Positions 1 through 7,677 of a stretch of DNA of 64,000 nucleotides are shown piece by piece. How positions within the stretch are numbered: the stretch's first letter is position 1; the number at the start of each line of letters is the position of its first letter. Below the pieces are notes generated by a model that saw only the letters and a list, made by a program, of their open reading frames with translations, ran no database searches and was not told the DNA's origin. The DNA comes from CBDCVN01 sp965223045 (GTDB taxonomy: Bacteria > Deinococcota > Deinococci > Deinococcales > Trueperaceae). The position numbers and the translations under genes were made by a program. The stretch covers positions 868,001 to 932,000 of the forward strand of contig CBDCVN010000013.1 in the NCBI GenBank assembly GCA_965223045.1. Direction: 5' to 3'.

Positions 1-769
1 CAATCGCTTGAAAGTTCTTGCTAGCAGCAAGGAAAACATCTCTTACAGGACCAGCAGCAATAGTAAGCAATTTTTCATTCCCTCTTTTTTTATTTTTGAT
101 TAGTCGGCCTGTGCTTGCCAACACCATATCTTTAGGCATATTAACTTCTAGCAAGAAGAAACTACTTTCAGCAAAAAGCATATCTCCATGTGGTGATGGA
201 ATAGACAATACCCAACCAAGCTCAGGGTCTTGCACTGCTAAGGTAGGGTAAATATGGGCTAGGGAAAGAATCTCTTTATCAAAAGCAAGAAGATTATAGT
301 TTCGCTTGTTTTTAGGCAATTTAATAGTAAATTCAAAGTAGACAGTGTTGGCTTTGCCTTGAGCAAGTGGCTCAAAAAGGTCTATACGAAGTAAAGTATT
401 TTCACTTTCATAGGTTGGGGAAATAGTTTGACCATTTAACTCGAGTCGACTAAGTACAACCTGACCTCCTAACAAATTAGGTAAAAGATAAAAATACAGT
501 TTCTCAGTAGGGTGATTTTGTTTGTTAAAGACACGCACCTCTTGTTTAGCACTTATTTGATTTACATCTGTAATATCAAGAACTATATGGTAAACAGTTG
601 CTAAAGGTAGCTCAGCTAAAATTGACCGTTCACTTTCGATGAGTCCTACTTTAAAAGAGGTTCTTTCATCCCAAGAAACGTCAAAAAGGCGAGGAGAAGT
701 AGTAGCTAGAGTCATACCTAAATTGAGTGCTAATAAAAGATAAAAATACCTTGCTGGGATTGCTAGCAT
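1..769 (-). CDS. M1-family (aminopeptidase N-like) metallopeptidase, N-terminal part, cut by window edge
   Basis: The minus strand is open from an ATG at 769 to the window edge with no stop, giving about 256 residues. The start is hydrophobic (MLAIPARYFYLLLALNLG) and looks like a signal peptide. The rest resembles the beta-rich N-terminal domain of M1 gluzincins: a VYHIVLDITDV strand, a VLSRLELNGQTI strand and an AHIYPTLAVQDPELGW segment. The zinc motif HExxH plus downstream Glu would lie beyond position 1, so catalytic competence cannot be checked. It is divergent from the reductase at 837, with about 67 bp between starts. It carries a CTCGAG at 440. Family call is from N-domain pattern only; a related non-catalytic M1-like protein is possible. 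Confidence 0.72.
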   Translation of the reverse strand, partial: MLAIPARYFYLLLALNLGMTLATTSPRLFDVSWDERTSFKVGLIESERSILAELPLATVYHIVLDITDVNQISAKQEVRVFNKQNHPTEKLYFYLLPNLLGGQVVLSRLELNGQTISPTYESENTLLRIDLFEPLAQGKANTVYFEFTIKLPKNKRNYNLLAFDKEILSLAHIYPTLAVQDPELGWVLSIPSPHGDMLFAESSFFLLEVNMPKDMVLASTGRLIKNKKRGNEKLLTIAAGPVRDVFLAASKNFQAI

Positions 770-836
770 CTGTCCATTTTAATCATAAAGCTAACTTCTT
801 GTGAAAATAAGAACTAACTTTGTTAAGATTGAGGGT

Positions 837-1817
837 ATGTTGGATTTAGTCATTATAGGTGCAGGACCAATTGGGCTTGAGGCTGCAATTCTAGCTAAAC
901 GCAAGGGTCTTAACTATACTGTTTTTGAAAAAGGCTGTATTGTAAACGCTATCTACCATTATCCTACTTATATGACCTTCTTTACCACTTCTGAACGGCT
1001 AGAAATTGGTCAGCATCCGCTTATTACCACCACTGATAAGCCTACTCGTAAAGAAGCCCTAGATTATTATCGTAAGGTAAGTATTAATGAAACCCTAGAG
1101 ATAGAGCAGTATTGTGAAGTTACAGAAATATCGCTTGCAGATAAGAGCTTTCGGCTAACAATTACACCTAAACGGGGTAGTAGTTATCATATTAGTGCTA
1201 GTAAAGTAATATTAGCTACAGGTTACTTTGATAATCCTAAACTGCTTGGTGTGCCCGGTGAGCAACTTGAAAATGTCAGCCACTACTATACAGAGTCCCA
1301 CTCTTTCTATCATTGCAACGTTACTATTATTGGTGCAGGTAGTAGTGCTGCCGATGCCGCTCTTGATCTTTTTAAAGGTGGAGCAAAGGTAACTATGATA
1401 CACAGAGGAAATGACTTTCGCCATAGCCTTAAGTATTGGATTCGCCCTAACTTAGAAAACCGTATTAAAGAGGGTAGCATTACTGTACACTTTAATGCCG
1501 TAGTCAAAGAAATTACAGCAGACGAAGTAATTGTTGATAAGTTAGGGCAGGAAATCCGTGTCCCTACGGATCAAACCTTTGCCTTAACTGGTTATTATGC
1601 TTCGCCAAAGTTACTTCATCAAATAGGCGTTAAGGTAAATTCAGAAGACCTTGCAGCCAAGTTAAATCCCAAAACTTTCGAGAGCAATATTGAAGGACTT
1701 TACATAATTGGCTCAGCAGGTTTTGGCAATCGCACTAGCGATGTATTCATAGAAAATGGTCTAGTACACGCTCGCAAAGCCCTTGAAAATATTGACCAAA
1801 AGCTCAAATTAAGGTAA
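837..1817 (+). CDS. ypdA: YpdA-like FAD/NAD(P)H-dependent oxidoreductase (putative bacillithiol-disulfide reductase)
   Basis: A two-dinucleotide-fold flavoprotein of 326 aa. The FAD motif GAGPIG is at residues 8-13 and the NAD(P)H motif GAGSSA at about 166-171. A late GLYIIGSAGFG segment is typical of the FAD-closing loop. No CxxC redox pair is visible next to the NADPH fold, which separates it from thioredoxin reductase and fits the YpdA/Bdr group, known to reduce bacillithiol disulfide. I chose the ATG at 837 (preceded by GAGGGT) over the GTG at 801 because the Rossmann strand begins right after it. It ends one base before the convergent zinc-ribbon gene. The precise substrate is an inference from family. 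Confidence 0.8.
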   Translation: MLDLVIIGAGPIGLEAAILAKRKGLNYTVFEKGCIVNAIYHYPTYMTFFTTSERLEIGQHPLITTTDKPTRKEALDYYRKVSINETLEIEQYCEVTEISLADKSFRLTITPKRGSSYHISASKVILATGYFDNPKLLGVPGEQLENVSHYYTESHSFYHCNVTIIGAGSSAADAALDLFKGGAKVTMIHRGNDFRHSLKYWIRPNLENRIKEGSITVHFNAVVKEITADEVIVDKLGQEIRVPTDQTFALTGYYASPKLLHQIGVKVNSEDLAAKLNPKTFESNIEGLYIIGSAGFGNRTSDVFIENGLVHARKALENIDQKLKLR

Positions 1818-1818
1818 C

Positions 1819-2532
1819 CTACCCATCCTCTTCTACAGTAGCCCAAAGAATTCGACCACAACTTGGACAACGAGTAATGCCACGACCACTTTTAATTACT
1901 TTTTGAACAACATGTATAGGTAACCTCATGCTACAACCACCGCAGGACTGGCCACCAATAATTTTAACAAGTCCTGTACCCCGCTTAGAACGGCGAATCT
2001 GCTCATATTGCTTTAATAAATGTTTGTCAATATCCTTAGTTAGATTATTTCTTTCAGCTAAAAAAACTTTGATTTTGTCACTAAGTGCAGCTATACGTGC
2101 TTCTTCAGAGGCTATAAGTTCTTGCACCTTAGGTGCTAGTGCGTCAAGTTCATCCTTTAGCTCTTTTATTTCTAAGCCTAATTCCTCTTGCCTTTCCATT
2201 AATGGTAAAGTATCTTCTTCTAACTCTTCAACCCTAGTCTTAAATTGGTGGGCCTGATTTTGATATTGACTTGCTTCTTTACTAGAAGAAGATCTATGTG
2301 CAGCCTCTTCTGCTTCTTTACGCCTTTGTTCAATAGAACCTATCTCAAGTTGATTTTGGCCTATTTGCTTGCTAATATTATCAAAAGTTTCTTGAAGATC
2401 AGCAAGTCTAGCTTCTAAATCTTCTTGCTCTGCTCGAGCGTTAGTAAGCTCAACAGGAGCTTGCTTTTTTTCCTTCTCCAAATTATCTAATTCAAGGTCA
2501 CGATCTTGAATTATACTTAATTTCTCAAGCAT
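1819..2532 (-). CDS. C4-type zinc ribbon / coiled-coil protein
   Basis: A 237-aa protein. Residues about 1-170 form a long charged coiled coil rich in Glu, Leu and Lys. The C-terminus is a four-cysteine zinc ribbon: C197GGC200 and C222PSC225, followed by GRILW. This is the architecture of the conserved bacterial family often annotated as a C4-type zinc ribbon domain protein, with a proposed nucleic-acid-related role that is not established. It converges on the ypdA-like gene with essentially no spacer. It contains a CTCGAG at 2433. No clear ribosome-binding site was seen; the start is the ATG at 2532. Confidence 0.85.
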   Translation of the reverse strand: MLEKLSIIQDRDLELDNLEKEKKQAPVELTNARAEQEDLEARLADLQETFDNISKQIGQNQLEIGSIEQRRKEAEEAAHRSSSSKEASQYQNQAHQFKTRVEELEEDTLPLMERQEELGLEIKELKDELDALAPKVQELIASEEARIAALSDKIKVFLAERNNLTKDIDKHLLKQYEQIRRSKRGTGLVKIIGGQSCGGCSMRLPIHVVQKVIKSGRGITRCPSCGRILWATVEEDG

Positions 2533-2702
2533 TTTTTATGTTCCTTACACACTAAAACCTTTTTCCAACTTTTAGCTTTAGTCCATTCAATGCCTTGGGC
2601 CATATCAACTTTCACCCTAGCTTTGTACAAGGCTTGAGCTAGGGTAAAAAACTTATAAACCTCTTTCTTAGAAATATTGGGGAAATGCCTCGGTTTAAGT
2701 AT

Positions 2703-2734
2703 AAAAAACTCCACTTAGCAATGCTAAAGTGGAG
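2703..2734 (-). terminator. Rho-independent terminator on the minus strand
   Basis: On the minus strand a stem (CTCCACTTTAGC/GCTAAGTGGAG, one bulge, ATT loop) is followed by a run of six T (plus-strand A at 2703-2708). It would end transcription coming from the secreted-protein gene at 2861-3244. It also makes a small open frame starting at 2714 unlikely to be a gene. Confidence 0.75.
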
Positions 2735-2860
2735 GTAGACTTGCAAATTCAGTGGCTTACAAAAGCCTAGTAACACATCATAAGCTTAACATGATTTAAG
2801 CAGTTTATGCATAGAGTTTTTGCTTTTTCATTAATTCATTCTTTAATAAGCCAGTTAACA

Positions 2861-3244
2861 CTATTCTAGGGGTGTAAAGGCAATTACCACAAAACCATTT
2901 GTTGTTATTGCAAAGTAGTATTGTCCATAACTACTGCTATACTCAGCAATATAAGCATACCCGTCTTGGAACCAATCACGGTTCTTTGAAAGCCCAGGTA
3001 AAAATTCACTTATGTACACATCAACTGCCCCGCCAAATTCTGCATTGCTAAGGTTAGTTTGACCACAAGCAAAGTTTACATATTCATCTACAACGTTACA
3101 ATCTTGGGAATCAATAGCTAGGTTTTCAAAGAGGTTTTGTGCCACATAGAATTGCTCTGAACCCTCGAGCATGTCAATTGCAAGAGCATAAGTAATTACA
3201 AAACCTGCTAAAACATAAAATAAACGCACTATAAACTTCCTCAT
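2861..3244 (-). CDS. Small secreted protein of unknown function
   Basis: A 127-aa product starting at ATG 3244; an upstream GTG at 3250 is also possible, and GGGAAG lies just 5' of it. The N-terminus MRKFIVRLFYVLAGFVITYA is a classical signal peptide. The mature part is acidic and aromatic-rich and has two cysteines (CNVVDEYVNFACG). I do not recognise the family. A minus-strand terminator follows at 2703-2734, so it is probably transcribed alone. It contains one CTCGAG (3164), arguing that it is native. The first IS3 copy lies about 160 bp upstream. Confidence 0.6.
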   Translation of the reverse strand: MRKFIVRLFYVLAGFVITYALAIDMLEGSEQFYVAQNLFENLAIDSQDCNVVDEYVNFACGQTNLSNAEFGGAVDVYISEFLPGLSKNRDWFQDGYAYIAEYSSSYGQYYFAITTNGFVVIAFTPLE

Positions 3245-3505
3245 TAGCACTTCCCATAATTAGGATCTAGGGGGATATTTACCTCCCTAGGAGCATTAAC
3301 TCCGTCATACTCTACCCCTTACTAACATGAAAATATTTAGCGTTTGCCAAGTTCATCCCAACTGCACTTTGAGACAACGCATCTCTTGCCTAGTCAACTA
3401 TAAAGTGAGGTGAACCCAATTGATCGGACAAAAAATTAAGGTTAATTAAGACCTACTAAAATGATATCAAATTGAGATTACATTGTTTGTAAGCTTGATA
3501 ACAAC

Positions 3506-4342
3506 CTATCCTGTTATTATTGATTTAGTTTTCTCCTCTCTGTAAACTAATTCAGGCGTTTTGTACTGCAATGATTGATGCGGACGTTCACTGTTATAAA
3601 ATTGTAAGTACTTTCCTATTTCTTCCCTTCCTTGCTCTATATTTTTGTATTCCTTTAGATATACTTCTTCATACTTTACCGTTCTCCACAACCTTTCTGT
3701 AAATATATTATCCATGTAGCACCCTCTTCCGTCCATGCTGATTGCTATTTCGTTTGCCTTCAATATATCCGTAAACTCATGACTTGTGTACTGACTACCT
3801 TGATCTGTATTGAATATCTCTGGCTTCTCTCCTTCCAACGCCTCTTCTAATGCTTCTATACAAAACTCTGCTTTCATGCTATTCGAAACTTCCCATGAAA
3901 CAACATAACGGCTATACCAATCCATTACTACTACCAGATAGCAATATCCTCCTTGCAAACGTATATACGTAATATCACTAGCCCATACCTGATTTGGTTT
4001 GTTTATGATTTTGTTTTTCAGAAGGTATGGGTAAATTTTATGTCCTTCCTTTGGTTTACTTAGTTTGGGTTTGGCATATATAGCTTGCAAACCCATCAGA
4101 CACATCAAACGATATACTCTTTTATGATTGACCTTATAGCTTTCTCTATTTAGCATTGCTGTTATCTTGCGATAACCTAGAAAAGGATGATCTGTATACA
4201 ACTCATCTATCCTTTGCATCAAGCATTCATTGAGATCGCTGATTCTTGTAGGTCGATAGTAATAACTACTACGATTCAGTCTCAGTAACTCACATTGCTT
4301 AGTAATGCTCAATTGAGGGTGCCTTGGATCGACTATCAACAT
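3506..4342 (-). CDS. IS3-family transposase OrfB (integrase core), copy A
   Basis: A 278-aa DDE integrase-core protein. The triad is visible as the Asp in WASDITYI, the Asp in FNTDQGSQYTS and the Glu in DNIFTERLWRT. The N-terminal half holds the HTH_21-like region (HPFLGYRKITAML). It is expected to be made as an OrfAB fusion by -1 frameshifting at the T6G run near the end of orfA (plus-strand A run at 4379-4384). The frame is intact. Confidence 0.93.
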   Translation of the reverse strand: MLIVDPRHPQLSITKQCELLRLNRSSYYYRPTRISDLNECLMQRIDELYTDHPFLGYRKITAMLNRESYKVNHKRVYRLMCLMGLQAIYAKPKLSKPKEGHKIYPYLLKNKIINKPNQVWASDITYIRLQGGYCYLVVVMDWYSRYVVSWEVSNSMKAEFCIEALEEALEGEKPEIFNTDQGSQYTSHEFTDILKANEIAISMDGRGCYMDNIFTERLWRTVKYEEVYLKEYKNIEQGREEIGKYLQFYNSERPHQSLQYKTPELVYREEKTKSIITG

Positions 4343-4356
4343 ACGTTCCTCTTGAC

Positions 4357-4650
4357 TCAGTTTTTGAGCCCTTTGGACAAAAAATCTAGTTCCATTTTCA
4401 ATTTGCCAATCTGTTCGTACAGTGCAGCCTCTCTACGTTCTTGTAGTCTGGCTTTTCTACCTCTTAGTAATGAAAACCTTTCATGCAGTGCTTCTGATCC
4501 AGCCTTTTTCCATTCTTTAATTTGTGTAGTATGGACACCATACTGACTTGCTAGTTCCGCAAGGTTTTTCTCCCCAACTATAGCTTCAGCAGCAACTTTA
4601 GCTTTGAATTCCTTCTTGTAAGTTTTTCTTATTCCTTTTGTCTGGCTCAT
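4357..4650 (-). CDS. IS3-family transposase OrfA, copy A
   Basis: A 97-aa helix-turn-helix protein (HTH_8 type; KKEFKAKVAAEAIVGEKNLA then QYGVHTTQIKEWKK) with a leucine-rich tail. It binds the element ends. The T6G slippery run close to its 3' end fits programmed frameshifting into orfB. It differs from copies B and C by a few residues (EAIVG versus AAIVG, ASQYG versus ANQYG). Confidence 0.92.
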   Translation of the reverse strand: MSQTKGIRKTYKKEFKAKVAAEAIVGEKNLAELASQYGVHTTQIKEWKKAGSEALHERFSLLRGRKARLQERREAALYEQIGKLKMELDFLSKGLKN

Positions 4651-4793
4651 TTATATCTCCATATTCTAGATATTTTACATCTTCTATGGACCTTAATTTC
4701 GCCGGGGTTTTCTGTCCAGTTTTTGGGGGTAAGCTCAAAAGAATAATTGTACGCAGACCAAACCACTTCGCCTTTTTTGGAACAACATGTTGA

Positions 4794-4812
4794 TACCAAG
4801 CTAGCATTGGTA
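4794..4812. promoter_or_regulatory. Possible operator upstream of the CsoR/CstR-type regulator
   Basis: An inverted repeat, TACCAA-7-TTGGTA, centred about 27 bp before the regulator ATG at 4830. This is the expected place for an autoregulatory operator. CsoR-family operators are usually G/C-tract pseudopalindromes, so the match to known sites is weak. This is inference from position and symmetry only. Confidence 0.35.
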
Positions 4813-4829
4813 CTAACATATTAACAACA

Positions 4830-5084
4830 ATGACAAATATTTCTAGTGAAGAGAAAAGTCAAATTTTAAACCGCTTGCGTCGCCTTGAAGGTCAGGTACG
4901 TGGTTTGCAACGCATGATTGAAGACAATCGTGAGTGTCGGGAGATATTAACTTTACTCTCAGGTATTCGTAGTGCTTTGGATGCTACTGGGGATATTATT
5001 TTGGAAAATTACTTAGAGGAATGTCAAGCAGAAGGTAGTAATATAAAAGAAATTATTAGTGCTGTTAAGCTAGCTCGAGGCTGA
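4830..5084 (+). CDS. CsoR-family regulator with CstR-like Cys-Cys site
   Basis: An 84-aa all-helical DUF156 repressor (RLRRLEGQVRGLQRMIED core). The ligand residues differ from copper CsoR: Cys36 (RECREIL) and Cys65 (EEC) are present, but the CsoR His position is Tyr61 (LENYLEEC). That Cys-x-Cys arrangement without His is the pattern of CstR-type persulfide sensors, so a sulfide or persulfide signal is more likely than copper. No sulfur-oxidation or copper-export gene is adjacent. The IS3 insertion ending at 4737 may have cut off its normal upstream region. It converges on the helicase gene with a 9-bp gap. Confidence 0.82.
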   Translation: MTNISSEEKSQILNRLRRLEGQVRGLQRMIEDNRECREILTLLSGIRSALDATGDIILENYLEECQAEGSNIKEIISAVKLARG

Positions 5085-5093
5085 ATGATTAAA

Positions 5094-6638
5094 CTATTGA
5101 ATGGCCTCTAAAAACCAAAGGGGTAAAGATTTTCTCTGCCTCTTTACAAAAGTTTCGAAATCTGCATCTAAAATATAAGTACTAGCAAAGTCATCATTAC
5201 TACGGATACTTCTACCATAAGCTTGCACTATCTTTAGAGCTGTACGCCAACCATACCATGCAGGATCTAATTTTCTACGCCTCGCCACCTGAGGGTCACC
5301 TAAATAAGGGTAGGGTACTTTGCAAATAACTTGCCAGCGACTAAGATTGCCTGTTAGATCTATACCTTCGGTCATACTTGGTGAGATTAGAACTGTAGGT
5401 CTAGGACCTTTGGTATGTTTTTCAAGAACCATGTCCCTTTCTTCAGCGTTTATATGAGTAAGCAATCTTTCCTTATGTTTTTTAGGCAAATTATCTTTAA
5501 TATACTTAGCTATTTTGTAAGTGTGAGTATGGATTATTCCTTTCTGGTCAGAATGTTTGTCCATAATTGTGCTAATTTCTGTGACCAGTTTAGGTAAATC
5601 GTTTTCTATATGGTGTCTAGTTAGTTTTGCTATAGGTTTAACAAAGATAGGACGATTCTCTACTGGAAAATCTGAATCTATTTTTATAATTTGAGCTTCG
5701 GTATTAGCAATGCCTAGACTACGCAGGTAGGTAATAGGATCCAAAATAGTAGCAGAGAGCATTAAAAGTTTTTCACCAAAATTAAATAGATAATCTTCTG
5801 CAAAAGGAGCCACTGTTACAGGTTTAAAAACGAGACTCTGGCCATCACGTGTTAAACGTCTTTCCACTACCCATTCAACATCAAACTCTTCACGGCTGTA
5901 GTGTAGTTGTTTAAGCTTTAGTGATTGGTTATCACACCATTGTTTATGCTGCATTTGCTCGAGCGCTATATCCTCAGGTAAATCCTTCTCTTTAAGAAGT
6001 TTATCGATCTCCTTACCACGACTGCGGATTACATCGGCCAGATCTAGGGCAAAATCAAAGTACTGGGCTTCATCTTCTATTAATCTTGGGATAGTTTCAT
6101 TTATGCCTACACGCATAAGGCTGTTATCCGTTAGTTGAATTTGTATAAAATTCATCAGCGCAGACTCTGCATTATGAGCTTCATCTAAAACCAGAAGTTC
6201 TCTTGGCTGAAAACCTCCTGCATAATTCAGCTCTGCTAGATAATAGGCATAATTCATAATGGTGCTATGGGCCTGCATAGAAATGTCTTTCTGCACAAAG
6301 TAAGGGCAGTCGTTACATTGTGGAAACTTGCGACCAACAATACAAGGAGCAGCAGCAGCATGAGTAGGAGCAACTATACAAGGGTAATTACTTCTCCCTT
6401 TCATAAGAGACATACTTGGGAAATCACGAATGTACTGTTGTTGCAAAATTTTTTGAGCTGTTAGGATGTAAGCACTACTAGCTTGCCTTGCTAAAGTAAC
6501 AGCAATTGCTGATTTGCCAGCACCTGTGGGTGCCTCGAGCACTACAAAACGAGTACCTCTTTTGAAGGCCAGATAAGCCTTTTCAATAGCCTCCTTTTGT
6601 CCTTTGCGAAAAGTTTCAAAAGGGAAGGTATCAAACAC
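5094..6638 (-). CDS. DinG/XPD-like Fe-S superfamily 2 DNA helicase
   Basis: A 514-aa helicase. Walker A APTGAGKS is at 36-43 and the DEAH box at 152-155. Between them four cysteines (87, 99, 108, 111) match the 4Fe-4S cluster of the XPD/DinG group. Motif VI-like GRSIRSNDD is near the C-terminus. These enzymes unwind DNA 5' to 3' at the expense of ATP and act in repair or replication-fork maintenance. It is shorter than E. coli DinG, as in many compact homologues. It contains CTCGAG at 5958 and 6534. The start is the ATG at 6638; no strong ribosome-binding site was seen. Confidence 0.87.
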   Translation of the reverse strand: MFDTFPFETFRKGQKEAIEKAYLAFKRGTRFVVLEAPTGAGKSAIAVTLARQASSAYILTAQKILQQQYIRDFPSMSLMKGRSNYPCIVAPTHAAAAPCIVGRKFPQCNDCPYFVQKDISMQAHSTIMNYAYYLAELNYAGGFQPRELLVLDEAHNAESALMNFIQIQLTDNSLMRVGINETIPRLIEDEAQYFDFALDLADVIRSRGKEIDKLLKEKDLPEDIALEQMQHKQWCDNQSLKLKQLHYSREEFDVEWVVERRLTRDGQSLVFKPVTVAPFAEDYLFNFGEKLLMLSATILDPITYLRSLGIANTEAQIIKIDSDFPVENRPIFVKPIAKLTRHHIENDLPKLVTEISTIMDKHSDQKGIIHTHTYKIAKYIKDNLPKKHKERLLTHINAEERDMVLEKHTKGPRPTVLISPSMTEGIDLTGNLSRWQVICKVPYPYLGDPQVARRRKLDPAWYGWRTALKIVQAYGRSIRSNDDFASTYILDADFETFVKRQRKSLPLWFLEAIQ

Positions 6639-7080
6639 GTTTTCAGCCTAACATTACGTATCCATTTTTCAAAAAGAAGAGTATAAAATATTTGCTTAAA
6701 AACAAAAGCGCTTTAGCACACATATAATCCAAAAATGATGTCCTAGAAATAACATACGGCAAAATATCAACATGCGTCATAACTGACTCCCCAAAGGGTT
6801 TGACATTGGCAAAATCCTTTCTGGACGGGCGTTATCGGTGCAATAGTATATGAGTTTGGTTAATGGCAAAACTCCCTCTTGTCCGCGTGATAAAATTATG
6901 ATGAGAAATACGACATTTTTCTTAATCATTTCTTAATGATTGTTTTTTTACGTTAAGGCACAAAATCCTGTTCTAGAAAGCAATTTTGCAGATAAAATTT
7001 TAGTAAAATTATCCTTGAAACGAACTTACTTGAGGTTACCCTCTTTACATTCCTTTTCTAAACTGATTAAGATAAAGTTC
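6639..7080. other. Intergenic region between helicase and HU gene
   Basis: About 440 bp with no convincing gene. An open frame runs into the HU gene from 6940, but its codons before 7081 do not resemble HU and are not lysine-rich like known extended HU proteins. It presumably holds the divergent promoters of the helicase and HU genes. I could not assign a -10/-35 pair with confidence. Confidence 0.5.
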
Positions 7081-7383
7081 ATGACAAAAACAGAACTTGC
7101 AGCAAACCTTGCAGCGGAAACGGACTTGACAAAGGCTCGAGCATCAGAAGCAGTGAATGTTGTTTTCGAGTCTATCAAGGAGCAACTCTCTAATGGCGAT
7201 AAGGTTGTCATTACTGGTTTTGGTACTTTTGAGGTAAGAGTACGTAAAGACCGTAATGGCGTTGTGCCCGGCACAAACAAAAAGATTAAGATTAAAGGTG
7301 GTCCTTATCCCGCTTTTAGATCAGGCAAACAGCTTAAAGAGGCTATTAGCACCTCGAAGAAGCTTAAGAAGAAGAAGAAGTAA
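7081..7383 (+). CDS. hup: HU-family nucleoid DNA-binding protein
   Basis: A 100-aa HU protein beginning MTKTELAANLAAETDL. The core GDKVVITGFGTFEVRVRKDR is the family signature, and the DNA-binding arm contains GVVPGTNKKIKIKGG. The usual arm-end P-x-F is PAFRSGK. The C-terminus is an unusual poly-lysine tail (KKLKKKKK), which should strengthen non-specific DNA binding. I chose the ATG at 7081, which matches the family length; a longer in-frame start at 6940 would add 47 non-conserved residues. A strong terminator follows at 7462. CTCGAG is at 7136. Confidence 0.93.
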   Translation: MTKTELAANLAAETDLTKARASEAVNVVFESIKEQLSNGDKVVITGFGTFEVRVRKDRNGVVPGTNKKIKIKGGPYPAFRSGKQLKEAISTSKKLKKKKK

Positions 7384-7461
7384 GTCTTAGGCAATAGGTT
7401 AAGAGTAAGAGTTTTTGCTTCTTTAAGCTTAGAGCATAAAACTCACTAGTTTAGAAAGTTC

Positions 7462-7497
7462 AAATCTTGAAGGTCTTCAAAGGTCTTCAAGATTTTT
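7462..7497 (+). terminator. Rho-independent terminator after hup
   Basis: An 11-bp perfect stem (AAATCTTGAAG / CTTCAAGATTT) with a 12-nt loop runs directly into T residues. It lies 79 bp after the HU stop and is the likely end of that transcript. Confidence 0.85.
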
Positions 7498-7677
7498 CAT
7501 ATTAAGTAACTTGTAAAGGGAAGGTACCCAAAAGGCAAAGGGGTTTTAGAGCTAAAAAGCAAAATGTTTAAAATCAAATTGTGGGCAGGTATAGTAGCCT
7601 AGTTCAACTAATCAACCTCACTTAAAATTATGCATGGCAAGTGCTAAAGTGAAATTTTCTTTTAAGGAAGGGAATAC

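Larger units (their letters stand above)
3406..4737 (-). mobile_element. IS3-family element, copy A (1332 bp)
   Basis: The element is bounded by imperfect terminal inverted repeats of about 30 bp. The right end reads TGAGCTTACCCCCA on the minus strand and the left end TGAGGTGAACCCAA on the plus strand. AAAG lies just outside both ends (3402-3405 and 4738-4741) and is the probable target duplication. Two further copies are at 39730-41061 and 58176-59507. Copy A is slightly diverged: Arg and Cys replace Gly and Lys near OrfB residues 34-41, and there are differences in OrfA. It sits upstream of the CsoR-type regulator gene. Confidence 0.93.

Noticed and set aside
18..251. A 77-codon plus-strand frame at the window start
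   Set aside because: It is antisense to the long minus-strand M1 peptidase frame, which runs to the window edge.
2517..2714. A 65-codon minus-strand frame upstream of the zinc-ribbon gene
   Set aside because: Its ATG lies inside a Rho-independent terminator and there is no ribosome-binding site or recognisable family.
6940..7080. N-terminal extension of HU
   Set aside because: The 47 extra residues are not lysine-rich or HU-like; the ATG at 7081 gives a standard HU.
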